64,000 bases of DNA from JTS-RE37 sp041743975 (GCA_041743975.1 JBGTLT010000074.1:47294-111293); one strand, 5' to 3'; shown: positions 8,156-18,382, numbered from the stretch's first letter. Numbers and translations are program-made. Notes: generated from the letters alone by a model not told the origin.

Positions 8156-8413
8156 ATGAAAGCTATAATCACCTTATCCTTAATGTTACTTTTCGGAGCT
8201 GTTGCCCTGGCACATAATACACCTGTTGATGTTAAAGTGGAATCATTTAAAATGGATATTGTTCTGGTTGACAGCACTTTTGGTGCTATCGCTTATAAGC
8301 AAATTGCGCCGGCAACGGAAATGGAAGTTGCGAGGTTATACCGGTCCAAATTTTCAAGGGTAAAGAAGGCCCTGGAATTTTCAACTAAATTCAATCAAGC
8401 AAAATTATCCTGA
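8156..8413 (+). CDS. small secreted protein, paralogue of the one at 3201
   Basis: The 85-residue protein has a signal peptide (MKAIITLSLMLLFGAVALA) and a short mature chain with an acidic/hydrophobic front half and a basic C-terminal block (VARLYRSKFSRVKKALEF, then STKFNQAKLS) that closely matches the gene at 3201-3440. The hydrophobic and basic residues of this block keep their spacing between the two copies, so it is the likely functional part. No domain or function is known to me. It stands alone downstream of the ABC permease, separated by about 290 bases and with its own conserved upstream motif, so it is probably transcribed separately. Confidence 0.75.
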   Translation: MKAIITLSLMLLFGAVALAHNTPVDVKVESFKMDIVLVDSTFGAIAYKQIAPATEMEVARLYRSKFSRVKKALEFSTKFNQAKLS

Positions 8414-8628
8414 TCAGTGCCCAATCCTATTCCGGCTCATAACAAAGCCATCTCAACTGTCCTTTTACCCGCGCTGCTATTAATCTTCAGTCATGTAACT
8501 GTCTTTCCAAAATCAAGGGGATCCGTACACCCGTTGAAAATTCATCCCAACAGGCACCGGTAATAAACTGCCCAGGTTCGAAAGGATATCCTCTCCCGGT
8601 TCTGCTGCAGTTCCACATTTTCATTCCC

Positions 8629-10185
8629 TTACTTTATGCCGGGCTGCCTGATCTTGTAGTTGGTTTTCTGTTTTTCCGCCTCAACCATTTGTTTTACCTC
8701 CTTCAGCAATTGCTTCGCATCATAAATTACCCCATCCTTAATGGTATAGCTTACACCCCCAACTCGGACTACTTCATTTTCTTCCGTTAGTTTGATGGCA
8801 CCGGTACCATACAATACCTTTAAATTTTTCAATGGATTCTCTGAGACAATTACAAAGTCTGCCAATTTACCTACTTCCACCGTTCCAATTTTATCTGCCA
8901 TGCCCAAAGCCTCCGCCCCATTTAAGGTTGCTGAGCGGATAACTTCCAAAGGATGAAAACCGGCTTCCCGAAGCAATTCAAGTTCCCGGATATAGGCAAA
9001 ACCATATAACTGGAATATAAATCCGGAATCTGAACCGGTAGTCACCCGCCCTCCCCGATTTTTATACTCATTGATAAAGGTCATCCATAGCCTGAAATTT
9101 TCCTTCCAGGCGACTTCCTGTTCCGTACCCCAGTAATGCCAGTACGAACCATGGGAAATTTTGCTGGGCTGGTAGAATTCCCAAAGTGACGGGAGGGTAT
9201 ACTCTTCATGCCACTCCGCACGCCTGGCACCCTGCAAGTCCCTGCTTGCCTCATAGATATTGAATGTCGGATCGAGTGTAAAATCCAGGCTGATCAATTC
9301 GTCCATTACCTTGTTCCAATGTTCAGAAAAGGGCTTGGCTGCCTGCTGCCACAGCTTCCCTGCTTCCCCAAAGCGGTCTTGTTCGTTATTATAATTGTAA
9401 TCCAATGGATAATCCTGTACGGTACGGTCTTCAAACAGTGCTTCGGGCAATCCATACCAGTGTTCCATTGTGGTGAGACCGGCACGGGCTGAATGGAGGA
9501 CATTCCACCTGGCTACATCCAATTGGGCATGGTGGCAGGCAGAGCGAAGCCCCAGTTTTTTATTTTCATCCAATGCGGCGGACATGATCTCGGGTTGTGC
9601 CCCAAAGAACTTAATCCCGTCTGCCCCGTCTTTTGCATTCGACCGTACCCATTCGCGTGCCATTTCAGGGGTATTGATGGTGTTGTCCGTTCCCTGGCCA
9701 AACACCGTATGGGTGACTATCCTGGGGGCTGCTATCTGGTGCTTATGGCTCTTTTGCTTCAGCTCGAGTGACCAGGACAATCCTGGGCCCCCAACTTCCC
9801 GGACTGTGGTAACCCCATGGGCCATCCATAACTTAAAGACATATTCGGGGTCAGCGCCTTGTGATTCCCCGCCAATATGCGTGTGCATATCAATAAAACC
9901 GGGCATCAGGTACATCCCGGTACAATCGAGTTCCTTTCCGCCTTCCACCAGTTCGGGTCGTTTGCTTTCATCTATGGCCACCCCGGGATAGCCAACCGAT
10001 TGTATACGCGTAATTATATTATCCTCAACCACAATATCCATCGGGCCCTGCGGGGGAGCACCATTGCCGTTGATAAGGGTCACCCCCCGGATAATAAGTT
10101 GGGGGAATGGGCCATCGCCCGTAGTCTGGGAGGTAAGGATGGTGGCTGGAAGCAAAAAAATAAGGATCAGTTTCAGTAATTTCAT
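8629..10185 (-). CDS. secreted amidohydrolase-family metal-dependent hydrolase
   Basis: The 518-residue protein starts with a signal peptide (MKLLKLILIFLLPATILTSQ) and has the amidohydrolase layout: a short beta-sandwich, then a TIM barrel with LMPGFIDMHTHIGG (metal ligands H101 and H103), later histidines in SACHHAQ and TMEHWYG, the aspartate motif TGSDSGF, and a closing sandwich (GKLADFVIVSENP). The family hydrolyses cyclic amides, dipeptides or related bonds. The substrate cannot be predicted. ATG 10185 is chosen over the longer TTG reading because it begins the signal peptide. It lies 67 bases after the M14 carboxypeptidase gene on the same strand, so both probably form one transcript for extracellular peptide degradation. 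Confidence 0.88.
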   Translation of the reverse strand: MKLLKLILIFLLPATILTSQTTGDGPFPQLIIRGVTLINGNGAPPQGPMDIVVEDNIITRIQSVGYPGVAIDESKRPELVEGGKELDCTGMYLMPGFIDMHTHIGGESQGADPEYVFKLWMAHGVTTVREVGGPGLSWSLELKQKSHKHQIAAPRIVTHTVFGQGTDNTINTPEMAREWVRSNAKDGADGIKFFGAQPEIMSAALDENKKLGLRSACHHAQLDVARWNVLHSARAGLTTMEHWYGLPEALFEDRTVQDYPLDYNYNNEQDRFGEAGKLWQQAAKPFSEHWNKVMDELISLDFTLDPTFNIYEASRDLQGARRAEWHEEYTLPSLWEFYQPSKISHGSYWHYWGTEQEVAWKENFRLWMTFINEYKNRGGRVTTGSDSGFIFQLYGFAYIRELELLREAGFHPLEVIRSATLNGAEALGMADKIGTVEVGKLADFVIVSENPLKNLKVLYGTGAIKLTEENEVVRVGGVSYTIKDGVIYDAKQLLKEVKQMVEAEKQKTNYKIRQPGIK

Positions 10186-10252
10186 ATTCTTTGGTTTTCT
10201 TGTTTTGATCAGCAAATTTCCTGGAGATCCGGCCATAATATCATATTTCAAT

Positions 10253-12769
10253 TCATTCCGGTACCTCTATTTTATCACCCAGGAAGAGGGCATTCAGGAA
10301 CAACCTGTTTGTGCCATACCAGGCTCCTCTGAAATTGGGGTTGTCTGCAAAGAGGACCACCCTGCCACTTCCCAGTTTGCTCACAAGTAAGGAAGCGGAT
10401 GGTTTCAGGTATTCCTCCATGTTCTTTGCGGTTAAAAACCCATCAATATGAGGATTGGCAGCATATTTGGCCACGGTGGAATATTCATTTTTGCTGGGCG
10501 CCAACCATACCTCGTTATTTTTGTAAACGGGAATTGACTTATCGTGGTACCCAAATGCAAGGGGGTGTGTAATGTCCAGGTCCACTTTAAGGATAACCCC
10601 GCCCACACTTTCCTTACCAAGGTTTTCCCCGGCATCTACAAATGGTTTTCGCAACACGATTTTTGTGGAATCTACCTCCGGTTTGGTCAGTTGCTCCTTG
10701 ATCAGTTTTTTTTCTATTGCCCATTTCGAGGCTGTACCAATGGTAATGAGCGTATTTCCTTTTTCAACCCAGGCTTTGATTTTCCCCGCTTGTTTTACGG
10801 TAAGGTCATACGTGCCCGATACCATTATAAGGGTATTGTATTTTTCCCACTCAATCCTGTCATAATTGCGAAGGGGGATTTTGGTGATGGGCATATGGAC
10901 CCTGGTATCCAGCAAATGCCAGACTTCCCCTGCCTCATAGGAACTGACCCCATTACCAATGAGCATCACTGTCCTGGGCTTGGTAAGCGTTTTTATGAAA
11001 CTGCTTCCCAGATCAATCCCAGAGGTGTTATAGCCCGAACTTACAGTATGTATAGGCACCTGGAATTTCTGTTGTGCTTTTTGAAGCAATGCATACACCT
11101 CTTCACTATTTTTTTTCTGAAGGCTTACCGGTACCATCAGGGTGCCATATGACATCTTTTTCTCCCCTGCTGTGGTTTTGGCGGTAAATGGTTTAAAAGT
11201 GGCAGATACTACCAAACCACTTTCCTGAAGGGAATTAAGCACCGCCACAGCATTATAGTCATCCCAATCAATAAGGTATGCGTATTCTGACTGTTGCACG
11301 GGTGCTACAGAGAAGAGGTTCTCTGTACTGCTGATCTTTTCCCCGTCCGGAATGGAAGTCAGGGGTTTATATTTCATATTATAGAAATTGCCCATAGACC
11401 AGGCAGAGGCATCATAATAAACACTGTCCCGGTACTTTGAGTAGGTTTCAAACATGGTTTGTACCATGCGGTACTGCGGCTGCCCGGTAGGCACTACAAA
11501 CGTATTCTCCTCTGATCTATAAACATCAATTTGATGCAACAACAACTTGTTGATAAAGGCCTTGTTCCTGTTCCGGTCATTTGGGTCTCCAAAACTATAC
11601 CCCTTTATCTTGCTTTTGGAAGCGAGCGATAAGGCGCTCTTAAAGAAATCCTGCTGGTATTTCCGAAGGTATGCAGTATTCTCCACTGCCGCCTTTACCG
11701 TAGTGATGCTGGAAGTATATTGGTTCCTGATGGTAAAAGGGAATGTAATTTCGCCATATTCTGTTTTTTGCTTATGGCCCCTGGAACTAGCCTGCTCAAA
11801 CAATAGCCCAAGCCCGCCTTGCAGGTCAGGATAGGAAGAACCATATCCCGGGTAGGTACCGTCAAACACTTCTTTGGTAAAGTACAGGGAACCAATGCTA
11901 TCCAGTGCTCTGGCAAAATACTCCCCGAAAAGATTATTCAGGTCTTCATAATTTTCCCTGGGCATGATGGGGTCCAGGGAACCGTTTATTTTCATCGGTT
12001 CAAAGAAATACGAACTTTGAGATCCCATTTCATGGAAATCCGTAACCACATTGGGATACCATTCATGGTACCACTTCAACTTTGCCTGGCTTTCCGGATT
12101 AACGGCCAGAAGCCAATCCCGGTTAAGGTCAAACCAATAATGGTTCGTACGCCCTCCAGGCCAATTTTCGTTATGTTCGGCATCCTGGGGATCGGCCACA
12201 AGGGGTTGGCCCTGGTAGGCGTTGGCCCATTGGGAGTGCCTGTCCCTGCCATCCGGGTTTATAGTGGGGTCAATAAAGAGGACCGCATTTTTCAGATACT
12301 TCAGGATCTCAGGGTTTTCAGAGGCAACGAAGGTATAAGCGGCTAATAATGCCGCTTCCGAACTGGAAGGTTCATTGCCATGTACATTGTAGGCAAGGTT
12401 GATAAATATCGGTACTTCGCCGTAGTTGGCAGGTGTTTTCCCCGGATCCAGGAATGCCATATGTTGCTGTTTGATGGATTCCATATTGGCAAGGTTCTCC
12501 GGGGTCGTAACAGTTAGGATAACCAATTTTCTGCCTTCGTGGGTTTGCCCGTATTGATATAGTGATGCCCTGTCTGATACCTCGGCTAACTTTGCAAGGT
12601 AGGCAACGATCAGATCATGCCTTGTATGGCGTTCCCCTATACCGTATCCCAGGAATTGCTCCGGAGAAGGGATACTGGGGTCAAAGGGTTGGTATTTTTT
12701 AAGAAAATATTCCTGGCAATAAAGTGTGGTGCCGCATAGCAGCAGAAAGAGTAAAAATTTGTTTTGCAT
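10253..12769 (-). CDS. secreted M14-family zinc carboxypeptidase
   Basis: The 838-residue protein has a signal peptide and an M14 catalytic domain at about 40-380. Zinc ligands are the HxxE pair H130/E133 (NVHGNEPSSSE) and H246 (TDFHEMG); the catalytic glutamate is E325 (LLFEQASSRG). NPDGRDRHSQ at 171-180 and NRDW at 216-219 are typical of the family. About 450 further residues include a class-I glutamine-amidotransferase-like region (roughly 600-720, RTVMLIGNGVSS onward) common in large Bacteroidota M14 proteins. It should remove C-terminal residues from peptides outside the cytoplasm, feeding the amidohydrolase encoded just downstream. Confidence 0.9.
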   Translation of the reverse strand: MQNKFLLFLLLCGTTLYCQEYFLKKYQPFDPSIPSPEQFLGYGIGERHTRHDLIVAYLAKLAEVSDRASLYQYGQTHEGRKLVILTVTTPENLANMESIKQQHMAFLDPGKTPANYGEVPIFINLAYNVHGNEPSSSEAALLAAYTFVASENPEILKYLKNAVLFIDPTINPDGRDRHSQWANAYQGQPLVADPQDAEHNENWPGGRTNHYWFDLNRDWLLAVNPESQAKLKWYHEWYPNVVTDFHEMGSQSSYFFEPMKINGSLDPIMPRENYEDLNNLFGEYFARALDSIGSLYFTKEVFDGTYPGYGSSYPDLQGGLGLLFEQASSRGHKQKTEYGEITFPFTIRNQYTSSITTVKAAVENTAYLRKYQQDFFKSALSLASKSKIKGYSFGDPNDRNRNKAFINKLLLHQIDVYRSEENTFVVPTGQPQYRMVQTMFETYSKYRDSVYYDASAWSMGNFYNMKYKPLTSIPDGEKISSTENLFSVAPVQQSEYAYLIDWDDYNAVAVLNSLQESGLVVSATFKPFTAKTTAGEKKMSYGTLMVPVSLQKKNSEEVYALLQKAQQKFQVPIHTVSSGYNTSGIDLGSSFIKTLTKPRTVMLIGNGVSSYEAGEVWHLLDTRVHMPITKIPLRNYDRIEWEKYNTLIMVSGTYDLTVKQAGKIKAWVEKGNTLITIGTASKWAIEKKLIKEQLTKPEVDSTKIVLRKPFVDAGENLGKESVGGVILKVDLDITHPLAFGYHDKSIPVYKNNEVWLAPSKNEYSTVAKYAANPHIDGFLTAKNMEEYLKPSASLLVSKLGSGRVVLFADNPNFRGAWYGTNRLFLNALFLGDKIEVPE

Positions 12770-12877
12770 GTAAAGCGATTATGTAATTAGTCAATTTAAA
12801 TATAGCTATAATATGACTAAAACAAAGTCGGATCTGTAAAAGTAATGTGGAAAGTTCCGGTGTACCGGTGCTGTTAA

Positions 12878-14101
12878 TTATAAGGCCACAGTATCAAATT
12901 GAGGATGATGCCCGACTTCCCAAAACCGAACAATGTAATTGGTGCCCTTTTTAGTTATGTCTTTGCTGATTGAGCCACTTAGTTGCCTTGCCAGGTTATT
13001 GATAAGCTTCAGCCCCAGGGATTTACTATTCTTGTACGTAAGGGTATCCGAAAAACCGATGCCATTATCCCCGATGTAGAGCTGGTAGCTGCTATCCGAT
13101 TCCTTTGTGAGTGTAATGTTTATTTCACCCTGATCATTATCTATGATACCGTATTTGAGGGAATTGGTGACGGCCTCATTGATCAATAGTCCAAGGGGTA
13201 TGGCCGTATCTATTCCCAATTGTATATCCGGGATGTCAATATTCAATTTTACATTGTGGTGCGTCCCCTTCAGGGACTTAAGCAGGTATGCACATAATTC
13301 CTGTACATAGGATTTGTATTCAATTTTGGAAAGGTCTTCCCGCATATAAAGCATTTCATGGACCATGGCCATAGAAATCACCCTGTTCTGGCTACTCTTT
13401 ATAAGATCCTTGACCTGTGCATTATCGATACTCCTTGATTGAAGGCTCAGGAGGCTTGAAACGGTTTGCAGGTTGTTCTTCACCCGATGGTGTACCTCCC
13501 TGAGCAACGTTTCTTTTTCCCTGATCCTCTCGTCCACTTCCAATTTTGTCTTGTACAGATTATGGTGGGCTTTCAGGAGGTTTTTACCCAAAACGCCGCC
13601 CAGGATATAAACGGAGAACAACACACTCAAAAAACTGAACATCCTTTGGGATTGGGCCGGGACCACGTTCCTGGTGAAAGAGAAATCTGAACTGCCCTGT
13701 AAATAAAGCAGGATAACCAGGGACATAGTGATATAGAGGTAGATCTTCCCATAAGAATAGGTAGTTGCATAACCTGCAAATACCACAACAGCCATGACAA
13801 AGATAAAAGGGCTGTTGATTCCTTCAGTATACAAAGTGATTAAAAAGGAACAGACGAGGCCTGTGATTGAAATTATATTATAGGTAAGGGTAAGGTTTTT
13901 ATGCGATTGGTATGCCAGGGTGTTGAGCAGGTTTATTGTTCCAAACGCATAGAAAACATAGGGCACAACGATTTTGATATCGAGTAAAAAAGTGCATATG
14001 AGGCCAAAAAGAATTGCAAATAACGATGCGAAATAGCTTACCTGGAGCGTTAAATTCACCTTATCCCTAAACCGCTGATTATCCGTAAATTTCCTAAGCA
14101 T
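12878..14101 (-). CDS. membrane sensor histidine kinase, HisKA_2 type
   Basis: The 407-residue protein has about six membrane segments in residues 20-175 and no large periplasmic sensor. A HisKA_2 dimerisation region follows (LREVHHRVKNNLQ, phosphoacceptor probably H205), then an HATPase domain with the N box (LLINEAVTNSLKYG), the G1 box (IGDNGIGF) and a GLKLINNLARQLSG stretch. Kinases of this class phosphorylate response regulators. None is encoded beside it, so it is an orphan. It lies downstream of secA on the same strand but behind a terminator and a 650-base gap. The next gene downstream, the M14 peptidase, is co-directional at 108 bases. Confidence 0.9.
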   Translation of the reverse strand: MLRKFTDNQRFRDKVNLTLQVSYFASLFAILFGLICTFLLDIKIVVPYVFYAFGTINLLNTLAYQSHKNLTLTYNIISITGLVCSFLITLYTEGINSPFIFVMAVVVFAGYATTYSYGKIYLYITMSLVILLYLQGSSDFSFTRNVVPAQSQRMFSFLSVLFSVYILGGVLGKNLLKAHHNLYKTKLEVDERIREKETLLREVHHRVKNNLQTVSSLLSLQSRSIDNAQVKDLIKSSQNRVISMAMVHEMLYMREDLSKIEYKSYVQELCAYLLKSLKGTHHNVKLNIDIPDIQLGIDTAIPLGLLINEAVTNSLKYGIIDNDQGEINITLTKESDSSYQLYIGDNGIGFSDTLTYKNSKSLGLKLINNLARQLSGSISKDITKKGTNYIVRFWEVGHHPQFDTVAL

Positions 14102-14756
14102 ACCGAAATGTATTAATTTAATAGGAACGTTCGTTATCTATAGGGCACAACCTGGAGATTCATACCACCATGGCAACCGTAATTCAGGCTTATGAATCTT
14201 TTCAATTTTGTCCATATCCCCGACCGAGTTATACCCCTCAGCAAGCTTTTCAAAACGGTCATCACTTTATAGAAGGCAGAATAGAGGGTCTTGGCTGGTT
14301 CCTCCGGATGGCGGAAAGTGGGGCAGGGGTGAGCGAGATGCTTCATTACAAATTGTCAAGCCGGGAATTTGGAATAAATGTAAGAAAAGATCCTCTTCCT
14401 CCGCTGCGGAGCGTGATGAATTATAGCCTTTGATGATAAAAGTGCTATTAACGTTCCGGGTTACCATACTCAAATCAAGGGATTGTACTCACTTTCACCA
14501 GCACCTTCTGTTTCAAATGGGTTTTCACGGTACTATATAGTACAGGGTTCCCACAAAAGATGCCGTGATCCATACAAGTAGAAATAGGGGCCATCCTTTA
14601 AGCCTGCCAGTATGAATTATTGGGGAAAGGTTCACAGGACTGAATAACCCCTCGTAATCCAGGGCGATAGCAAACCTTTTCAGATTTCAATACAAGCTTT
14701 CGGGTTTTGGGAATACCCATGCAAGAGGCCCTTACCCATATGCTTCCTGATCATTC
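14102..14756. other. 650-bp gap between secA terminator and histidine kinase gene
   Basis: No convincing gene is seen. Open frames on both strands here are short and do not resemble known families. One minus-strand frame of about 52 codons (roughly 14690-14535) encodes a stretch with one hydrophobic segment (GWPLFLLVWITASFVGTLYY) but has no good start codon. It may be a gene fragment or chance. Confidence 0.4.
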
Positions 14757-14785
14757 AAAAAAAAGCTACGCGAGAGGGTAGCCTT
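14757..14785 (-). terminator. intrinsic terminator of secA
   Basis: On the minus strand AAGGCTAC (14785-14778) pairs with GTAGCTTT (14769-14762; 8 bp, one G-U) around an 8-base loop, followed by a T run to 14757. It lies 18 bases after the secA stop codon. Confidence 0.75.
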
Positions 14786-14802
14786 AGATGGTTTAATCAG
14801 GG

Positions 14803-17800
14803 TTATGCATCGTCATCAAGCATAACCCATTCACCTTTATCCAATAGGGATTCGGCTTGTTTATATTTCATGGTTTTGCTTTCGCCTGAAAGTATATGTT
14901 TAATGGTAACCTTATCATTCCGGCCAATCTTGGGTTTTTCCCTTGTGATGGTTTCCGTTACCTGTGGCCTGCTGCGCTGGGTATTTCCGGCTGCCCGGTT
15001 TTGTGCTGCCAGTTCATCGGTGTTGGGTATTTCCTCCTTGGAAACCTGCAGGTTTTCTTTTGGCCGGCGGATATTCCTCGCTTCCTGTATCTCATTGGTA
15101 TTGGATGAGGGTAGTTCGCCTTTGAAGAGGAAGGATACGACATCCTTGTTCACTTTGTCAATCATACCTTTGAAGAGTTCAAATGCTTCAAATTTATAGA
15201 TCAGGAGCGGATCTTTCTGTTCATGAACCGCGAGCTGGACGGATTGCTTCAATTCATCCATTTTACGTAAATGGGTCTTCCAGGCGTCATCGATAATGGC
15301 CAGCGTAATATTTTTTTCAAAATCGGTTACCAGTTGCTTCCCGTTGCTTTCGTAGGCATTTTTCAAGTTGGTTACTACGTTCAGCGTTTTGATGCCATCG
15401 GTAAAGGGTACCACAATGCGTTCAAATTTATTGGCATTGTCCTCATATACCTTTTTAATGATCGGAAATGCAGTGGCAGCACTGCGGGCCATTTTATGCT
15501 GGTAATGGTCATAAGCCACCTTATAGGTAGCATTTGCAATTTCCTGGAATCCCATCCGGGAGAAATCTGCTTCCGTGACAGGAGAGGTTATGGAGAAGTA
15601 TTTTATGAGTTCAAACTCAAAATTCTTGAAATCATTGGCCGCCTTGTTTGTATCGGCAATTACTTCGCAGGTATCGTACACCATATTGGCAATATCTACC
15701 TGAAGCCTTTCGCCTTGCAGTGCGTGCCGCCTTCTTTTGTAAATAACCTCCCGCTGGGCATTCATAACATCGTCATATTCCAACAACCTTTTGCGAATCC
15801 CGAAGTTGTTCTCCTCTACTTTTTTCTGAGCCCGTTCTATGGACTTTGTCATCATGGAATGCTGGATGACCTCCCCTTCTTCCAATCCCATGCGGTCCAT
15901 CATTTTTGCAACCCTGTCCGAACCGAATAACCGCATAAGGTTGTCCTCCAGGGAAACGTAGAATTGCGAGCTTCCCGGATCCCCCTGTCTCCCTGAGCGA
16001 CCCCGAAGCTGGCGGTCAACCCGGCGGGAATCATGCCGTTCTGTTCCTACAATAGCCAGTCCGCCTGCCTTCTTCACCTCTTCGGTTAATTTAATGTCTG
16101 TTCCCCTTCCTGCCATATTGGTAGCGATGGTAACGATCCCGGATTTCCCCGCTTCGGCTACAATATCAGCTTCCTTTTTATGCAATTTGGCGTTCAGTAC
16201 GTTATGGGGGATCTTCCGGATGGTAAGCATTCGGGAAAGCAGTTCGGAGATTTCCACAGAGGTGGTACCGATAAGCACAGGCCTGCCCTGATGCGAGAGT
16301 TGGGTAACCTCCTCTATGATGGCATTATATTTTTCCCTCTTGGTCTTGTAGATATAATCATTTCTGTCAGCCCGTGCGACCGGCCTGTTGGTTGGGATTT
16401 CCATAACATCCAATTTATAGATCTCCCATAATTCCCCTGCCTCGGTAACGGCCGTACCGGTCATCCCGGACAGCTTTTTATACATCCTGAAATAATTCTG
16501 CAAGGTAATGGTGGCAAAGGTCTGGGTCATCGCCTCAATTTTCACATTCTCCTTTGCTTCAATGGCCTGGTGCAACCCGTCCGAATAACGTCTGCCATCC
16601 ATGATCCGTCCTGTTTGTTCATCGACGATCATTACCTTATTGTCCATCACCACATATTCCACATCTTTTTCAAAAAGTGTATATGCCTTTAGCAATTGGC
16701 TCATGGTATGGATACGTTCGCTTTTAATGGCGAAATCCTTGAAAAGTTCCTCCTTTAGTTCAGCCTCCTGTTCAATATCGAGGTCCTGGTTTTCAATTTT
16801 GGCGATTTCACTTCCGATATCGGGCATCACAAAGAAATCCCTGGAATGGTCGCCGGATAGATATTCAATGCCTTGGTCTGACAATTCAATCTGGTTGTTC
16901 TTTTCATCGATAACAAATAATAATTCCGCATCCACCTTTGGCATTTCGCGGTTGTTATCCTGCATATAGAAATTCTCCGTTTTTTGCAATAACTGCTTAA
17001 TCCCCTCTTCGCTAAGGTATTTGATAAGCGGTTTATTCTTCGGAAGGCCCCGGTGGACCCTTAATAGAAGGAATCCGCCCTCCTTGGTATCCCCTTCGTT
17101 GATCAGTTTTTTTGCCTCAGCCAGCACGCCGGTCAGGTATTGTCTCTGTTTTTGGACAATATCCGCAACTTTGGGTTTCAATTCATTAAACTCATGGCGG
17201 TCCCCTTCCGGTACCGGCCCGGAAATGATAAGCGGTGTCCTGGCATCATCCACAAGGACGGAATCCACCTCATCGACTATGGCGTAATGGTGCGGCCGTT
17301 GCACCAGGTCACCCGGTGTATGGGCCATATTATCCCTGAGATAATCAAAACCAAATTCATTGTTGGTCCCATATGTGACATCCGCATTATATGCCGCCCT
17401 CCGGCCATCTGAATTGGGCTGGTGTTTATCGATACAATCTACAGTCATGCCATGAAATTCAAACAACGGTGCCATCCAGGCACTGTCCCGTTTTGCCAGG
17501 TAATCGTTTACGGTAACCAGGTGGCATCCTTTGCCGGCAAGCGCATTGAGGTATAAGGGCAGGGTGGCCACAAGGGTTTTACCTTCCCCTGTCTGCATCT
17601 CTGCTATTTTGCCCCGGTGCATTGCGATTCCGCCAATCAATTGCACATCATAATGTACCATATCCCAGGTAACTGCCTTGCCTGCAGCATCCCAGGAATT
17701 GCTCCAAATTGCCAGGTCGTCCTGTAGGGTAACATACTCCTTGGAACCGGAAAGGATACGGTCATACTCAAGGGCTGTAACGGTAAGGGTTGTATTGTTA

Positions 17801-18171
17801 ACGAATCGCCTGGCCGTTTCCTTAACAGCGGCAAACGCTTCGGGCAGAATTTCATTCAGGGTATTTTCAGTGATGTTGTAGGCCTCTTCCTCAAGGGCAT
17901 CTATTTCCGCATAGAGTTCTTCATTCTTATCAATGTCCAGGGAAGCCTGTACTTCCTCCTTAAGTGCTTGTATCTGCGTATTGACCGTGGCACAAGCTTC
18001 TGCTATTTTCGTTTTGAATTGGATCGTCCGCTGCCGCAATTCGTCATGGCTAAGGGATTCCATAGCACCTTCAAAGGATTTTATCTGGTTCAACAAAGGC
18101 TTAAGTTCGTTGACATCTTTTTTGGATTTGTCACCTACAAATGCCTTTATGACCGAATTTAGTAAACTCAT
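14803..18171 (-). CDS. secA: preprotein translocase ATPase SecA (Bacteroidota type)
   Basis: SecA drives unfolded preproteins through SecYEG using ATP. The 1122-residue protein has Walker A GEGKT (195-199), the VTVNDYLAKRD helicase segment, Walker B VDEVDSVLVDDARTP, the IGTTSVEISELLSR region, and the motif GRGTDIKL followed by DRQLRGRSGRQGDPGSS. It is longer than E. coli SecA (901) because of extra residues near 65-110 and a long insertion in the first nucleotide-binding domain (about 320-470), as is usual in Bacteroidota. The C-terminal zinc-binding SEC-C motif is absent; the protein ends instead in KTMKYKQAESLLDKGEWVML, which I recall as normal for flavobacteria. It is probably transcribed alone and ends at the terminator at 14757-14785. 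Confidence 0.98.
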   Translation of the reverse strand: MSLLNSVIKAFVGDKSKKDVNELKPLLNQIKSFEGAMESLSHDELRQRTIQFKTKIAEACATVNTQIQALKEEVQASLDIDKNEELYAEIDALEEEAYNITENTLNEILPEAFAAVKETARRFVNNTTLTVTALEYDRILSGSKEYVTLQDDLAIWSNSWDAAGKAVTWDMVHYDVQLIGGIAMHRGKIAEMQTGEGKTLVATLPLYLNALAGKGCHLVTVNDYLAKRDSAWMAPLFEFHGMTVDCIDKHQPNSDGRRAAYNADVTYGTNNEFGFDYLRDNMAHTPGDLVQRPHHYAIVDEVDSVLVDDARTPLIISGPVPEGDRHEFNELKPKVADIVQKQRQYLTGVLAEAKKLINEGDTKEGGFLLLRVHRGLPKNKPLIKYLSEEGIKQLLQKTENFYMQDNNREMPKVDAELLFVIDEKNNQIELSDQGIEYLSGDHSRDFFVMPDIGSEIAKIENQDLDIEQEAELKEELFKDFAIKSERIHTMSQLLKAYTLFEKDVEYVVMDNKVMIVDEQTGRIMDGRRYSDGLHQAIEAKENVKIEAMTQTFATITLQNYFRMYKKLSGMTGTAVTEAGELWEIYKLDVMEIPTNRPVARADRNDYIYKTKREKYNAIIEEVTQLSHQGRPVLIGTTSVEISELLSRMLTIRKIPHNVLNAKLHKKEADIVAEAGKSGIVTIATNMAGRGTDIKLTEEVKKAGGLAIVGTERHDSRRVDRQLRGRSGRQGDPGSSQFYVSLEDNLMRLFGSDRVAKMMDRMGLEEGEVIQHSMMTKSIERAQKKVEENNFGIRKRLLEYDDVMNAQREVIYKRRRHALQGERLQVDIANMVYDTCEVIADTNKAANDFKNFEFELIKYFSITSPVTEADFSRMGFQEIANATYKVAYDHYQHKMARSAATAFPIIKKVYEDNANKFERIVVPFTDGIKTLNVVTNLKNAYESNGKQLVTDFEKNITLAIIDDAWKTHLRKMDELKQSVQLAVHEQKDPLLIYKFEAFELFKGMIDKVNKDVVSFLFKGELPSSNTNEIQEARNIRRPKENLQVSKEEIPNTDELAAQNRAAGNTQRSRPQVTETITREKPKIGRNDKVTIKHILSGESKTMKYKQAESLLDKGEWVMLDDDA

Positions 18172-18335
18172 TTTTATATTTTTTTGAATGAATGATACAA
18201 CAGCCTATACCGGCGTTGTCATATCATATTATGTCAGTAGCCATATTGGTAGTATACTGTGGCACCTACCACAAAAGATATTCCAGTTTGGGTGTGAGTG
18301 TCAAATAATGATAATAGCTGTCAAAATTACATAAA

Positions 18336-18361
18336 AAAAATGCCTCCATGGAGGCATTTTT
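18336..18361 (-). terminator. perfect 26-bp palindrome terminator after DUF2795 gene
   Basis: AAAAATGCCTCC-AT-GGAGGCATTTTT is a perfect inverted repeat centred at 18348.5, with A and T runs on both sides. It sits 21 bases past the stop codon of the 18383-18607 gene and upstream of secA, so it should end the upstream transcript. The symmetric tails would let it work in either direction. Confidence 0.85.
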
Positions 18362-18382
18362 GTTGTAATTAAGTTAAGAATA

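Noticed and set aside
8571..8590. GGTTCGAA string resembling a tRNA T-loop
   Set aside because: No acceptor, D or anticodon stems can be drawn around it.
14170..14433. 87-codon plus-strand open frame in the gap after secA
   Set aside because: No recognisable protein features, overlapped by several equally long frames on both strands.
15271..15930. 219-codon plus-strand frame opposite secA
   Set aside because: Lies wholly within secA, a certain gene; long antisense frames are expected there by codon bias.
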